A DNA stretch of 64,000 nucleotides, taken from the NCBI GenBank assembly GCA_013396655.1, contig WBMV01007387.1:359128-423127 (forward strand). The letters run 5' to 3'. The translations under genes were made by a program, and so were the position numbers. The notes below the pieces were generated by a model that searched no databases, had not been told where the DNA came from, and saw nothing but the letters and a program-made list of their open reading frames with translations. Position 1 is the stretch's first letter, and every line of letters starts with the position of its first letter. The DNA comes from Campylorhamphus procurvoides (lineage: Eukaryota > Chordata > Aves > Passeriformes > Dendrocolaptidae). Below, one piece after another: positions 51,116 through 64,000 of this stretch.

Positions 51116-51230
51116 TGTGCTGGTTTTGTCTGAGGGCAAGTTAATTTTTTTCATGATGGCTACTATGGGGAGATGGTTTGGAGCAAACAGCTGTGTGGTG
51201 CCTGGCTACTGGTGGAGTTAAACCATGACA
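51116..51230 (+). mobile_element. internally deleted solo LTR of an avian endogenous retrovirus
   Basis: The left part (TGTGCTGGTTTTG..., then AGTTAATTTTTTTCAT and TACTATGGGG) and the right part (GTGGTGCCTGGCTACTGG... GAGTTAAACCATGACA) match from memory the two ends of an LTR family common in neoavian birds, whose full length is several hundred bases. About 115 bp remain, so the middle, including the usual promoter and poly(A) region, is lost; the junction is near 51,185-51,192. It starts TG and ends CA. The flanks CCATG (51,111-51,115) and GCATG (51,231-51,235) agree at 4 of 5 bases, as expected for an old 5-bp target duplication. No viral coding sequence lies nearby. Confidence 0.75.
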
Positions 51231-53639
51231 GCATGCAATTTCTCTTACATTCTTTTAAAACTCTCTTTTAAGGAGGCTTTACTTTCAAATTCTGTGCTGC
51301 CAAAAATGCTCAACACCTTTGTCATCCATAGCAGCACTGATGCTGCACTGTGCTCATAGCATGTGTAGCAATATTTGAGAAACCTGACATCAAATTCTGA
51401 AGGATTTTTGCAATTTTGTGACTTCCCCAAATTTTCCTCTGACATTTCCAGCTCTCTTCCCCATTCCTCTGAGATTTTTTCCTCAGGCGACAGTATGTCA
51501 CAGTGATTTCATTAGCTAGGATATTGTTGGCTCTTCTTGTTATTCCAGATTTGCTCAGAATTTTCTGATTTTAAAGGTTTTAAAAATTTTCCTTCAGGCT
51601 TACAACATCCACTAGATGATATCACAGGAATAAAACTTATGAAGGCAGACACGGGAAGCACAGACCTCTTCTGCTCCATCTCCAGTACTTACGGCATCAG
51701 TCAGTGTTGGACAAAGGCTTAAATCCTTGCTGCAATACAGATCTCAGGAGACATCATGAACCATATAGTCTCAATTTTGTAGATGGGCTGTGAAAACTTT
51801 CGTATTCCTAGACTGGGTAGAAATGCAGAGCTAATTGTGACTCTTCATTAACCCAGGGGAGGTTAATTTCTGAAAAGTCCCTATTAACAACTTTTATAAT
51901 TTTATGACTGCAACCTGGAAGCCCACAGAAAAATGTTCAGTCCTGCAGGGGATCCTAAATCTTTTCCTGCTGACAGTGATGAACATGTACAGATTATCCA
52001 TACCCCTAATGCTGAGTGATTTCACCAAGCCAGTGGGAAAGATTCTTCTCTTAATTACACAGGAACAAGTAGGGAATTGCTCTAGTGACGTGAATGGAGT
52101 CATTTTGGATAGACACCAATACAGGAGAGAACACAATCTGGCGCCTTGAATGCTGCCAACAAAAGCTCAGTTGTATTATCCCATGATTTGACTGTGGCAG
52201 CCAGTCTCACTGAACTGTTGTCTGACCTAGCTCCCACGGAAGTCAATGTGAGCCTTTGCACTGATTAAAATGCTTTTCAGTAGACCCTCTCAGCAGCCAG
52301 ATCGGATTTCGGATCAAGGGCTCCCCCACCTACATTGACTGAAACCCACGTCCTTGATGGCGCTGACCTGACTGTCATCTTATCTCAAGATTGGCCCAGC
52401 TTTGACTGGGGGTGTCGGATCAGGCAACCTTCTAAAGCTTCTCAGGTATGAAATATTCTCTGTGACTTGGTCATGAATAGGGCTGTGGAGGACACAGCAA
52501 TTCTCTTGTCCATGAGCCCAACCCAATTTTCAATGGAAGAAAAACTCCCGTGCAAGTGTCCTTGGGAATTTTAACCATTATTTAACTATTGCATTAGCAT
52601 TATGTCTTCTTGTTACCTTACGATGCTCTCATCATGTTACAACATAAATGAGGATAAGCTCCAAGCCCCCGAGATTTATCTTCTCTCTAAAGGACTGTTT
52701 CCAAGACTAGCCCAGTAAACACAGGATTTTAGCTGGGATTTAGAAGGAATGGCTTTTCCTATTTGGTTTGCAAGTTTTGTGTTTCCTGCCTTGCTACAGA
52801 TTTCCAAAATTTTCTGTGATAGGGTTTCATTTAAGGAATTCAAGCTCCCAAAGAAAAAAATCAAATACATTTAATTTTTCATATAGAAAATATATCAGAT
52901 GACACAGTTTTGGAGATGTATGCCAATAACACCAGACTGCTAAAAAATACAGTTTCTGCAGGATCCATCCAATCACTGAGGTTTGTTCCCAGCAAACTTT
53001 GCTTTAATTATTCAGTTTTAGGCCTTCTCGGCTTTGCATTACGTTTTCCTCTTTCATCCTAATCTGAGTTTTTGCACATTGATTTTCTTTCCTGTGGAAC
53101 TTTGAACCAAGGGTGGGGATGTGGTAGCAAGATTGAATAAGTGTGTCAAAATGAATATCTATTAAAAATCAGAAGGGAAACAAAAATAGACTCTTAAGAT
53201 CTGGCAACAGTGCCAGATTCTTCTGTATATCTTGAGTTATGGAAAGACTGATGATCTGCCTGACTGACCACTGAGACCTTCTTCCTTACTGCTTTGGAAC
53301 TGAAGAACAGCTTATGAATTGCTGATGATGTTTCCTTCACTAAGCAGATTACACAGTTATAAAAGGCAGGCTGGTCTCTGCCCAATCCCTCTCCCTCCTC
53401 CCAGAATTCAATGTCCCTGTCCTAATTTGGACAGGCTTTCTGTAAAATCATGTTGCATTTTGGACAATACAGTTCTCTGATACCAGAGGTCACATTAAAG
53501 TAATTCATCTTCTCCTTTTCCTCTTGAAAATCAAAGTCCATGGGTTGCGCATTTAGAAAGAAATGGTCCAAACCCCTCCAAATGACCTATGGAGTCGATA
53601 AATGACTAAATTAGAAAAATAAAAGACTCATAGCTGTTG

Positions 53640-53900
53640 TTATGTAAGTGGAGTATGAAATATTCATAATTAATGGCGAGCTACTCCAAAACTTGCCATA
53701 ATTGTTATGTTCCTACAAAAGATGACATGGGGCCAAAAGCAGGAACATTTTGGCAGCCAGTTTGGTACCACAATAAGAAGCATATAGCATGCAGGTTCAA
53801 TGATATTTCCTATGATTATGCTATTAAACTGGCAATTTTCTGCACCCTAGTTGAAATCAAAGATCCAGGGCCTGATATTATTATAATTTCATAGAGTAAA
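53640..53900. promoter_or_regulatory. candidate conserved noncoding element
   Basis: This non-repetitive AT-rich block contains ATAATTAATGG (53,667-53,677, a paired homeodomain-type core) and further TATGATTATG/ATTAAAC stretches. It also spans a 73-codon open frame starting at an ATG (53,673), which resembles no protein. Regulatory function is inferred from composition only. Confidence 0.2.
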
Positions 53901-55639
53901 ATCTTGGGCAAAGTTGTATTTAATCTGATAGAGCCCACTACTGAAATCCTTACATGGTGAAATGACTCATTGACATCACTGGAGTTTTGTCCAAATAAGA
54001 ACTTCAGAATAAGGCCCTGAGGGATTATCTGCGCTCTTCTCTACTTACTCAGTAAGGAAATCTCATGTAGATTCTAATTAATGAAAAATGGCCTAAATGG
54101 AAATATAGTTCTTATATAAAGTTAAAAATTATTTACTGGATTTGTTGTGATGTCTTAATTTTGGTTACTTTTTCCCTTTTTTCCCTTTTTTCATTTTTCT
54201 TCCCCTCAGAAGAGTACTCTATAGAAGAACAGGAACAAGAACACCGGTAATCCATAGAGAAAATCTCTCAAGGACTGTGATTTTCAAAGTTTTTTGATGT
54301 GAAGATCCCTAAACAACTTCCAAGGGAGTTGCAGACACTCTTCTAAGGAATTTATGTAGCCTGTCAGTTGAAAGAGGTTTCTTTATTATCTTTCATGCAC
54401 CTTTTGAAAGGAGCCCACCCACAGACGCTTGATTTAAAATCAGTCCTGTAAGGGGCCACCTTTTTCCAAAGAGGCAACAATTGCTGCTGCTTGCGTTGTT
54501 CCCCATAAGGAAAGACACAAAGATTTGAGAAGGGAACATTTGGATTCAGTGCAATCACCAGCCAGCTCTGGGGCCTTGTGTGCAACCTTCTTTCTCCAAA
54601 ATGTTATAGGAATTGTCCTCCTGGACAAGAATCACAATCTGGTCCTGACACCTGTCCTTCCTGCCTGATAGATGTCAAACAGAAATGTGTGGACACCAGG
54701 AGGAGGATGGGAAATCCCTGCTGGGGAAGGGAACTGTCCTCTTTCCCCCTCAGCACTACCAATAACCTAGTAATTTGCTAGCAGCCAGGGGGTAAGATTT
54801 CTAATTTCCCAGGCATGATGTTTTTTTTTCAAAGAGAGTTTCCAGCCATCCTGAAGGAGGTGGTGAAAGTATAAAATCAAAAGTGTACTTTATAGTCTGG
54901 ATCATGGTTTGCACCCATGCTAGATGATGTCCAGAGGGCTTGACTTCATGAAGGACTCTGGCCTCACTGATTCTGGAACATGGTATTTTAGTTCCCTAGG
55001 TCAGCTTCCTAACATCCCTCCAGGCTGGTAAGTGCTTTAGTGTTCATCCTGACAGGTGCCAGCACCACTGACCACTGCCTGACCCCTGCCAGCTGTATGT
55101 CACTGTACCTTGACATGACTTTTCCTTGCCTTATGGAAAATGCCAAAAAGCCATTGACATGCCAGAAGCAATGGTATTTCTTTCATACAGCATTAAGCTC
55201 ACTGTCCTGGTTTTCCAGTGCATCAGACCTTCCCATTACACATCAAGTGAATGCCAAGGTGCTGCTCTATGCTCCCCGGAGCCTTCACTGCACAGGACAC
55301 CCTCTGATTCTTCTGGCTGCTGGTACTGCTGCAGACTTGCTGTGTGAAGGTGTGGGTTAATGCATGTTAGACCAGGCCTACAGAGAGGACTGGGTTTTAC
55401 TGGTGAATACCTTTTAGTATCTCTCATCTTGTTTGGGACAATCCTTTTCCTCATCCTCTCAAACAAAGCCATAAATGGAAGACTAACCTGAAATGTTATT
55501 CCATTCATTGGCAAAGTATTTTTTCATATTCTTCCTTAATACTAGGACGCTACTTTTGAAGTCAGAGAACTTAGCTAACCTTGCTGTGTCCCAGCAAGTA
55601 AAGACACTCTGTTTGTTCTGTCATGAAAACAAACAACAC

Positions 55640-56290
55640 ATTTTCAATGTTAAATAAACATTTATCCAAAGGTTCAGCGTGACTGCTTAAATCTTGAGTA
55701 AATCAATCATTGTAGGTTAACCTTTGCTCATGACACTACTTTTTCTTTCCAAAAGCACTGTAACTATCAGGTCTCACTGTTACATGGTTTTTCAACATGC
55801 CACTGTCAGGAGAAATACTTAGCGGAGAAATCTGGCAAGGCAAATGCTTTTCCACCCAATGCTCTGCGGTGCTAAAGAAGTTTATGGGTTGCTGTGCTGT
55901 ATCTTAAGGACATTAAAGATACAGTTTCAACTACAATCCATCTGGAAAAAATACTACAAATGCGAAACTATTAAGAGTTTAGAAGAAATTAATGTTCCCT
56001 GGCACATGCATATCAGCGCAGTTCAATTACACAGTTACCAGCACACTTTCCATCTAAATTGGCTCTGTGGAGCAGATCCTAACATGTCATACCAAGGTGT
56101 TTGTGTTACAAAGGGTGATTGTGCTGTGGTTTAGCCAACGGAGATGAGAATAAGGCGGCACAAGAAAACATTTGCATGTAATTGAGGCTGTGGCAAACAG
56201 TGGCTGCTCTCTGCCCTGACAGAGCAAATATTTTTGTATCTGCAAAGCTTCAATTAAGTTGGGTAAGCAGAAAAGTTACCCAGCTTAACT
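55640..56290. promoter_or_regulatory. candidate conserved noncoding element with octamer motif
   Basis: This is a long non-repetitive block. It includes the POU octamer ATTTGCAT (56,170-56,177) followed directly by a GTAATT homeodomain-like core, several AATCAATCATT/TTAATG stretches, and an inverted repeat at its right end. The combination suits a neural or mesodermal enhancer, but this cannot be shown from one sequence. Confidence 0.22.
56254..56288. repeat. near-perfect inverted repeat (13-bp arms, 9-nt loop)
   Basis: The arms TTAAGTTGGGTAA (56,254-56,266) and TTACCCAGCTTAA (56,276-56,288) pair at 12 of 13 positions. The exception would be a G-T wobble in RNA. Loop is GCAGAAAAG. It is too short for a typical microRNA hairpin and could be a dimeric protein-binding site. 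Confidence 0.8.
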
Positions 56291-59200
56291 CAAGACCAAA
56301 ATGGAAATCTGAGAAGAGCAAGGTGTCTCTCTCACCGCAAGGCACCGTTCTTTGTTTTAGAGTTCATTCCCTCTGCCAGTCAGTACAGATGGCTGTTTCA
56401 CTCTGCCTGCACATCTGAAGCAGGTAACAGCACTGCACAAATTCAGGGCAGGAAAAACACATGGACTGAGAACAGAAGTGGCGTTCTTTCAGTCATGGGA
56501 AGCTATTTTTAGAGCAGGGTAGACGATACACTGAAGGTGGACAAGGTGGGATCCTTTTCACCACATGTGGCTGAGCCAGCTAATGCTTGTTCCAGAGGGA
56601 CTCTTAAAGGATCTTCTCAGTTTCCTGGAAATTCCTTTTTTCCTCCTGTAAAATCCTGGGGCACTTTTAGTTTGGATGAGAACCAATTGTGACAGGAGCT
56701 GGAACTGTGGGGAACATACCTTTTGTCCTGACTACCTTTTGGACAGCTGGAAATGCTTCTCGATTGTCTTTGACTAAATGTCTCAGTTCTTCCTTCAGCA
56801 GAGATTTTCAGTGACAGACAGAGGAAAAAAATCTCGGCAATGTTTAAGCCATGTACAGGTATGGGATGTGCTTTCTGTGTCTCTACTGAACTGGACTGGA
56901 AGTGTTCTAGGTGGGCTTGTAGTTTCATCCTTCCTCGATCACTGAGGATCCCTGAAGCCCCAGTGAGCTGTTTCTGTTCTCCCAATAAGGCAGCTATCAT
57001 CTTTCCTGACTCTGCCAGACCCAACAGTGTCTAGTGCAATCAAATCTGACTGATCTTGTTCAAACTCTGTCTTGGACAGTAAGAAGGAGATGGTTTCCAG
57101 TCTGGACGACAGACTGCCTCAGGCTATAAATACATCTGCTGGAAAAGCATGTAGGTGGGTAAGATGCTGGTTTCTCCTGCAGTTGCTACTGGGACGTTCC
57201 CAATATGGATATTGGCAACCCCACAACCCAACCACCATTGCTGTCAACTCAAGTCCATGCTGGAAAATCCATGAGTTTTGCCACAGCACTTTCCCTTTTT
57301 TCCACCTCTAAGCAATATACACCAACCCATGCTGCTGCAAAACCACTATGGCTGTGGTAGTCTTCTGCTTAAAGAGCTAAGTGATTTCCTCCATGTTTTG
57401 AGGTAAACCACTAACCCAAGTCAATTGTGTACAGTTTTACTGGTTTGAGCCTCACCCTAGAAAAGCTTCATCCAGCAATCAGAAAGGTGTTAATACCCAT
57501 TGTCCCTTCCACTAGCAATGGCAAAATGGGCTATGGTGGGTGGCATGGGAATGCCTGTCACTGCTCCTCACCCTCTCTCTGGGTGCATCGCTGCCTGCAG
57601 GCTGGGGCACAACCCCTTCAATGAGTACCCTTCATGGACAAATCCAGCAGAGTTTTTCCTTTGAAAATAGCCACTGCATGAAAGAGACAGGCCTTGAAGG
57701 TACTACTTTATTTCAGCAAAAAAAGGATATTTGAGACTCATCCTTTTGAAAAGAAAACTGCAAACAAAAGTTGTTTTCTCCAGCCATACAGCAAAATCCT
57801 CTTTGAAACAATTTGCCCTCAAGGCAGAACATACAAAAGATACACCCCAGTTACAACCAGCTGCAGCTTGCTGGGGAAAAAACACTCCAGCAACCTGGAT
57901 CCCTGCTGCAGAGTGACTCACTAACAATGCTCGTCCTTCATTATGATGCAGGTTTGGTTCATTAATTGTCTATTATGTCAGTAATTAGAGAACCTTAACT
58001 GACTAGGACAGGAGATGTTCACAACAGCTTGGTGGGGTAGGGAGAGTGACAAACAGATCAGAGACTAGATGTGACCTAGCTTTAGAAAGGCGGGAGAACC
58101 AGGAACAAAAACGTCTTGTCTGAGGGTCTCTACCCCAGCCGTCACAGAAAGAAGCACGTATTTCTTGCTAGGCTGTGGGCTGCAGAGGCAATGGTGTGCC
58201 ATAGTTGGCTTATTCTGTGCTTATTGGTAATAGAGGGAGGGAAAACAAAGGTGGCAAACAGCCGCACATTCTTAAAGCTAAGACATTCTCAAAAAGAAAG
58301 CAACAAACAGAACCAATGCCCTCCGTGGACAGAGTGGTAATGCTATATGCTGGATGAGTAGGGCATGGCACATGGTTACCCATAGGAAAATCTGCTCTTT
58401 GACATTATAGGACTTTAATTAGTCTACTGTAAATACAGAAGATGTGAACGCTAATACCATGCTTCTAGGCAAAGACAGCCAAGTGTCTAGCACATTACAT
58501 GTTCCTTGCTTCTTGCTCACTCCAAAATGTTTGCGGACATAATTACTCTAATGAAATAGCTAAAAAAAAAAAAATCCCACCATGGATGTCCATAACATCT
58601 AAATTTTTCTAAACTGCTAGTGGAATAGTCTACACTGTTCACATGGAAACACCCATGAAGAGAAGGCAGTTCAGCTTGGAAACAAACTGCCTGAAAATAA
58701 GAACATGAGGAAGTTGAGAAAGCAGGCATCAAAATGTCAGTCCTTCATGTTTGCAATTAGCAACAGAACATATGGGGGAGTGGGAGGACTCTCTGCTTGC
58801 TCAGAGCGAAGCATCTATTACACAAGAAATGCGGCAGTGCCAAGATTCCCAAGACCAAGGCACACAAACCTCCTAGTGAAGCAGATGTACAACCACGTGC
58901 CCTGCTCACATGCCCTGTCCTCTCTGTTGCACCCGTGGCGCTTACAAGTGGGTGATTCCACACAGCTAGCTTTCAGTGGGACTTGCCATGATTAGCATTT
59001 GATGAGAGTTGTCCCAGATGCCAACACCTCTCCTGTCCTTCTCTTTCAAGCAAGGCATTTCATATTGATATTCATCACCAAAGCACTGGAGAATCATCCT
59101 TAGAAATGGAAACTGTTTTCTAAACAGGAACTGGTTAATGTCTAACCCACTGGTTTTGCTTTTTCCTTTTTTAGTGCCTCACTCTGCTTCACATGTTTTG

Positions 59201-62200
59201 CAGTGGAACCAGCTGTGCCCTCCTTTCACTAAGCCCTTGGCTCTTGGTGTTCACTGGAAACATTTTCCAGCTGTGAGATGAAAGGTAAAAGATTTAAAAT
59301 TATATAGTGGACAGTAAACCTCTGAAACAGTTTATTCACAGTGAATCTGACATACTCCCTGCTAAATACCACAGGCTATAAGAAAACCTTTGAGCTTAAA
59401 AACCTGGCAACTTATTTTGGAAAATTTAAAAATAGGCCACCTGGGAATCTGAAATCCTCTGTCTGTGTTGCCTGGCAATAGGCAAAGTCCTCCTTTGTTC
59501 AGAGGTTCCTAGAACTTTCCAGCTCCACAAACCCAGTTATACACCTTCGTAGGATCCAGCAAAGGAAGCACTGGGCAGCAGTGATTGCCCAGCTCTCTAG
59601 GTAGCCTTTCTGGCATGATTGCTTGCTAAGCTATGTGGCAGTTGCATGGGGTCATCTTGTTTAGGGATCCATGCCCTTTCATCTCTCTATTGTCTTTCCA
59701 CAAGTGCGTCTCTCTTGGAATTGTGTATTTCCTACACTTTCACCAAGAAAACACTCCTTTTCCCTCATCTTTCCATCTCCCTGCCCCATTTGGTGGTTTT
59801 CTCTCTCTTTGGTTTCTATTGCTTCAGCTGCTCAGATCAAGAATGGTAATATTTTCATCACACCTAAATAAAATACACCCCACCCGTTCATTGCCACAGC
59901 ATGCCTTTAAACTAGCTGGAGCAAAAAACCATTCCAGCAGGTAAAATATTAATTTACTGTGAGATCAAATGAGCCTTGGAGCAGTGCAATGCTCTCTGAA
60001 ATCCTGCAGGACAGAGCGGGTATTGTCTGCAGCTGAATTCATTAGACTTTAATATAAAAGGTTGGAGGTAGACCTGTTGGAAATCACAAGTCCAGGTTCC
60101 ACAGCTCATTGTGACTGCATGCTTCTCTCACTGGCTCCTCACACCATCTCCCAGTAGTCTGGGGTGCTTCAGATCCCAAGGTGCTTAAAATCCAAACTCA
60201 AATTTCCCTGAAGTTCAAGGTATCTGCATTCAATGAACAAATGGAGAAAAAGCTCAGCAGTGCTATTTCTGTTGCTATGTCCCAAGCCCAGCATGGGTTC
60301 AGAGATGTATCTGTGTAACTTTGCTTTTGGTGTGAAAACCTCAGCTCCACTCAGCAGCGACCCTTCATTCTGGGAGGCATGTTAGCCCTTCTCTTTTTTG
60401 CCCAAGTCTGGTTGAAGGGATATGCAGTCTTACCAGGGTGTAAAAAATGAGCCAGAAGAGCTATGGAAAGAACAAGAGGAGTTGCAATACCTGACCTGTT
60501 CAACACAGTCTCACAGAAGTAAGAATTTGACAGCATAATCTGGCTATTCAAGTCTATAATCTAAGTAGACAACATGGATTGCTGTTACAAAAGAGAAAAC
60601 TGAAACCATGTTTTCCCAGATTGTAGAGATTAATCAGATCGGAGGAGATGCCATTTCCAGAGTGACAGCAGACAGCTCCCCACCTCCCCCCTGCAGCACC
60701 TCTCACTTACAGGTAACCACCTGGGATTTGGGCCAGAGGGGATTGCTCAGTGTAGAGAGGTTTCCTGAAACTTGAAAGAGCAGTGACCTTTGTTTCAGCC
60801 CCCATCCTGTGGGTACAGAAGAGGATGTGGCAGCAGGAAGCCCTGAGCCTCAGCCTGGCTTTGGCAGAGCATCTCATTTTGAGGAGAGAGCTGCAGGGCA
60901 CAAGCCAATGCGAAGTTTGGGAGGTCCCCTGTAACTCCAGCACAGCCCATGTGCCCTCCTGAGAAGGGCCTGCCATGACAGGTGGCAAACAGTGGTTTCC
61001 AAGGACTTTTTGTGGCTGCTATTAGCTGGTTATCCTATGGTAAAAAAGCTCCCTTTCATTCGGTGCAATGAACTGAGCCACAGCAGAGAGCCAGTGCTTG
61101 ACTCTGTGAAGGAAGGAAGGATGGGAAGGTAACTCAAATCCTCACATTTATCAGCCACCAGTGGAGCTGCTCTCAGGTGCTCTCAGGTCCCTGCAGTGCT
61201 GGTTGTGAGGAGCACCCTTATTTTGTAAGCTACCAGACCTGCATTCCTGGGGTCCAAGCTCCTCTGGGCTTGCCTGCACTTTCCAGCAGTTTCTTAGCTC
61301 ATTGTTCATGCTATGGCTTTTCTGAGATTCACAGTGAGACTAAGGCCAAGAAAGACCAGATGTGATTTATTCTGAGGAAGTTTGTGAGTGACTGTCTGAT
61401 ACAAGATTTGAAAGGCTTGTGAATGACTGATGATTAAAAAAGATTTTCCAGGAATTTTCTTACTCAGGTCCTGTTATTCACAGGTGTACAGTGGTGTGTA
61501 CAACATAATCAGTTCTCCAGTGTTTTCACCAATACAGAAAATTGACTCTTTTAACACTGGACTATCACATTTTGCTCATTTGCGTTACAAAACTACAAAA
61601 AAGGTTTTTGTTGCCTCACACTCAGTTAGAGAAAATGAAAGAAACCACAACTGTGCCTCAGCTTCTCTTCAGAGGGAAATAAGCAGCAAGCACAAAGAGA
61701 TGTGGTGGCTTGTTAAAAGGTTCCTGAGCAGTCAATAGAAGATGACAAACCAAGTCTAGATTTCTTGACTCTCATCTAAGTGCCTTTCCATGGGACCTTA
61801 TTCTCTACACTGACAATATTACTTTTTGGGTTTTTTTGTGTCTTTGTTTTTAATAACTTTCATTTTTAAAAAGATACGTGAACTGGATCATGGTTATTTA
61901 AATTGAACACCCCCTAAAAAACCCAAACAATCCATAAAAGAGGCTAGATATGGTAGTGAAGTGGCAATGAAGACAAAAGTAAGTGCACAGCTCAAGCCAT
62001 CATAGTAGGATGCAATATAAATTATTTGCTTAAGAAAGGAAAAGGAAGATGGACTAGCACATTCAAGATTATAAGAGGTTGAAAACAAGAAGCAAGAATT
62101 CCTTTGCGTAATTTTCCCCTAAGAGTGCAGAGGGGAACATTGACATAATTAGATCAGTACAAATGAGCCCCAACAAAGTGGATTGCTTCTTCATGCAGTT

Positions 62201-64000
62201 TGTTATTAAGCCATTCTGAGAAATTGAGTGGTAAATTGAATCAGTCATTGAAGCAAATGTTGCACCTGAGCTTAAAGAAAAAATGCATAATTTCATTTAA
62301 ACTATAATAACTTTTGCTGCTGGGATGATTAATAGGGCAAGTCAAATCTGATAATGCAGGAAGGGTGTAGCAACCCTTCATATCCTCTCTGCCAGTTTGG
62401 TTGGGCAGAGGGAATAGATTTCCCTTAATTCATGATAAATTGCACTAATCTTAACCTAAATTTCATGAATAGGAATAGGGCAAATGTGGGTGATTTGATG
62501 TCTCTTGAGTAAGAGAGAGTCACCACCTTGCATTGCCCCAGTCAGAGGAAATTCTTGACCAGTGCACTATTGATGGTGGACTGGACTGTCAACATGCAAG
62601 CACAGCTAGGACATGCTCAGAATGCTCCTCGTCCAACTTGCAGGTGAAGTTTTTCTTTGATGTTATGTGTCCCTGATCCAGGTATATTTGGGCTAATGAA
62701 ACGATATTACCACTTGAGATGTCAACCAGATTTGAGTCCAAGGTAAATAAAGATATATTTCTCTTTTCCCTCATTCATTGAGGTGTTAGGGGGAACAAAT
62801 AAATGCAGAAGCAAACAACTGGAACAAATCTGACCCAATGTAAAAGGATTTTGTACATCTAATAAAACTAATATGCATATGAAAAGTTTTGCAAACAACT
62901 TAACATAGCACTTAAAACATGGTAAGCCACACAGAGATCTTTGCTATCTGGGTAGAGGGTGATATTAGCTCCTTCAGAGCAAAAGCAAGATCTCAGCTGA
63001 GAATGAGGGACAGACAACCTGCAGCTTTAAATATCAGCCGCTCTGGAGGGCAGCTATTTCAGCACAACAGATGCCTTTCTCCTGTGAAATTCCCCCGCAC
63101 TGGAGATGCTTGGGTTGTGTATGCCTAAGTGTTCCATCCTTCAGCACTTCCTCTCCCTAGAGTGAGGGAAAGTTAAGGAGGGCTCCACTTCCAGCAAGAA
63201 CGCAAATGCTGTTTTGAATTACAAAGAGAAAAGTGAAGGACTCTCCCTGGGCAGCCTGATGTGTTATAAATGCCTTTGTTGTAGGCATAGTCTTGGGTCT
63301 TCCTCCAGTGAATAAGGAAAGGAAAGGGTTCAAAATGCTTTAGCAACACAAAGAGCCCAGTTCAGCTCCCAAACTTTGTGCCTTCTTTCCTTCCACCCTC
63401 CACCACCCCCACGCAAAAAAACCCAACCAAACAAACCAAAACAACAGTAGAAAAGGGGCTCCCAAATGCTTCTGATGTAGTTACACTTCAGTGTAGCAGA
63501 GACGCAGCCATCGATGGTTTACCTTTTTTAAGCAGTAGAGAAGAAAGCATGGAAAAGTTAGGACAAACCACACATAAGTTGAAAACTGCTGGGGAAGCAG
63601 GACGAATTAAACAAGGAAGGGTTTCTCTATCCTAGGTTTTCCAAGCCATTTCCTCCTGATTTGGTCCCATTGCTACATACCATTAGGATGGTTGTAGGGC
63701 TTGTCTGATCCCAAACAGCTTCTTTCTTTACTCCTTCAACAAACCAGACTTGACAAGGTTAGAGAAACACCTGGGTTTCGACATAGGATACTGCACGAGG
63801 GAAGATATCCTGACTATTGTCCTCGTGTGTATGGGAGGACACATAGAGGAAGATTGTGCCTCAGTTTCACGAACAATGGCTAAGAAATAATAGTGACTGA
63901 AAGAAAAAAGAAAAAAAAAGATGGAGAAAAATTACAGGAACCAACAATCTTTTAGAACTGGTAGTTAAAGTTCAAGTAATAGAGAATCAAAGAGAATTTG

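Larger units (their letters stand above)
51231..64000. other. intergenic region to window end, no supported gene
   Basis: There is no recognisable exon chain, RNA gene or large repeat. Short open frames (up to 135 codons, e.g. 56,617-57,024 on the - strand) resemble nothing known. Points of interest are a possible microexon at 54,210-54,246, the AT-rich blocks at 53,640-53,900 and 55,640-56,290, an inverted repeat at 56,254-56,288, a poly(A) run at 58,562-58,574 and a CAAA-rich stretch near 63,415-63,450. Confidence 0.6.

Noticed and set aside
52290..52450. CGGATCA-containing stretch as a possible repeat
   Set aside because: Only two short shared words, and no match to an avian repeat family I know.
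1..64000. tRNA genes, CRISPR arrays, operons or bacterial-type systems
   Set aside because: No B-box-type GGTTCGANTCC outside the LINE remnant, no regularly spaced repeats, and the window is plainly vertebrate nuclear DNA.

Overview
This is a window of vertebrate nuclear DNA, most likely from a bird. Three things point that way. A spliced vertebrate kinase gene runs on the + strand. There is a CR1 retrotransposon 3' end with the typical avian tail (43,300-43,444). There is also a small, internally deleted LTR whose two ends match, from memory, an endogenous-retrovirus LTR family common in neoavian birds (51,116-51,230). Interspersed repeats are otherwise sparse, and no Alu- or L1-like sequence was seen. 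The species cannot be named.

The only protein-coding gene I can support is the 3' part of NUAK1 (ARK5), an AMPK-related serine/threonine kinase. Three coding exons are visible: 5,814-5,933, 6,245-6,377 and 7,435-8,588. They join in frame into 468 codons plus a TAG stop. This covers the kinase domain from the DFG motif onward and the whole C-terminal regulatory tail. The tail keeps three GILK motifs, a beta-TrCP-type phosphodegron and the Akt-site serine. The ATP-binding half of the kinase lies upstream of the window, beyond at least 5.8 kb of intron. The 3' UTR probably runs to a poly(A) signal at 11,311 (about 2.7 kb), with a possible earlier signal at 10,319 and an AU-rich nonamer near the distal end.

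From about 11.35 kb to 64 kb I see no credible gene. This fits the gene-poor interval known downstream of NUAK1 in amniotes. It holds a decayed L3/CR1-like LINE 3' end (about 22,020-22,363), the CR1 fragment, the deleted LTR, short simple repeats, two potential G-quadruplexes, two inverted repeats and several non-repetitive stretches that look like candidate distal regulatory elements. The clearest of these is 24,961-25,650, which combines a CpG-rich part, a G-quadruplex motif and an AT-rich part with SOX/homeodomain-type motifs. All enhancer suggestions are inferences from composition and motifs.

I found no operon, CRISPR array, RNA gene or new enzyme system. The observations most worth checking are the regulatory candidate at 25 kb, an unusually long unassigned open frame at 37.4-38.2 kb, a possible 37-nt microexon at 54,210, and the in-frame skippable kinase exon of NUAK1.
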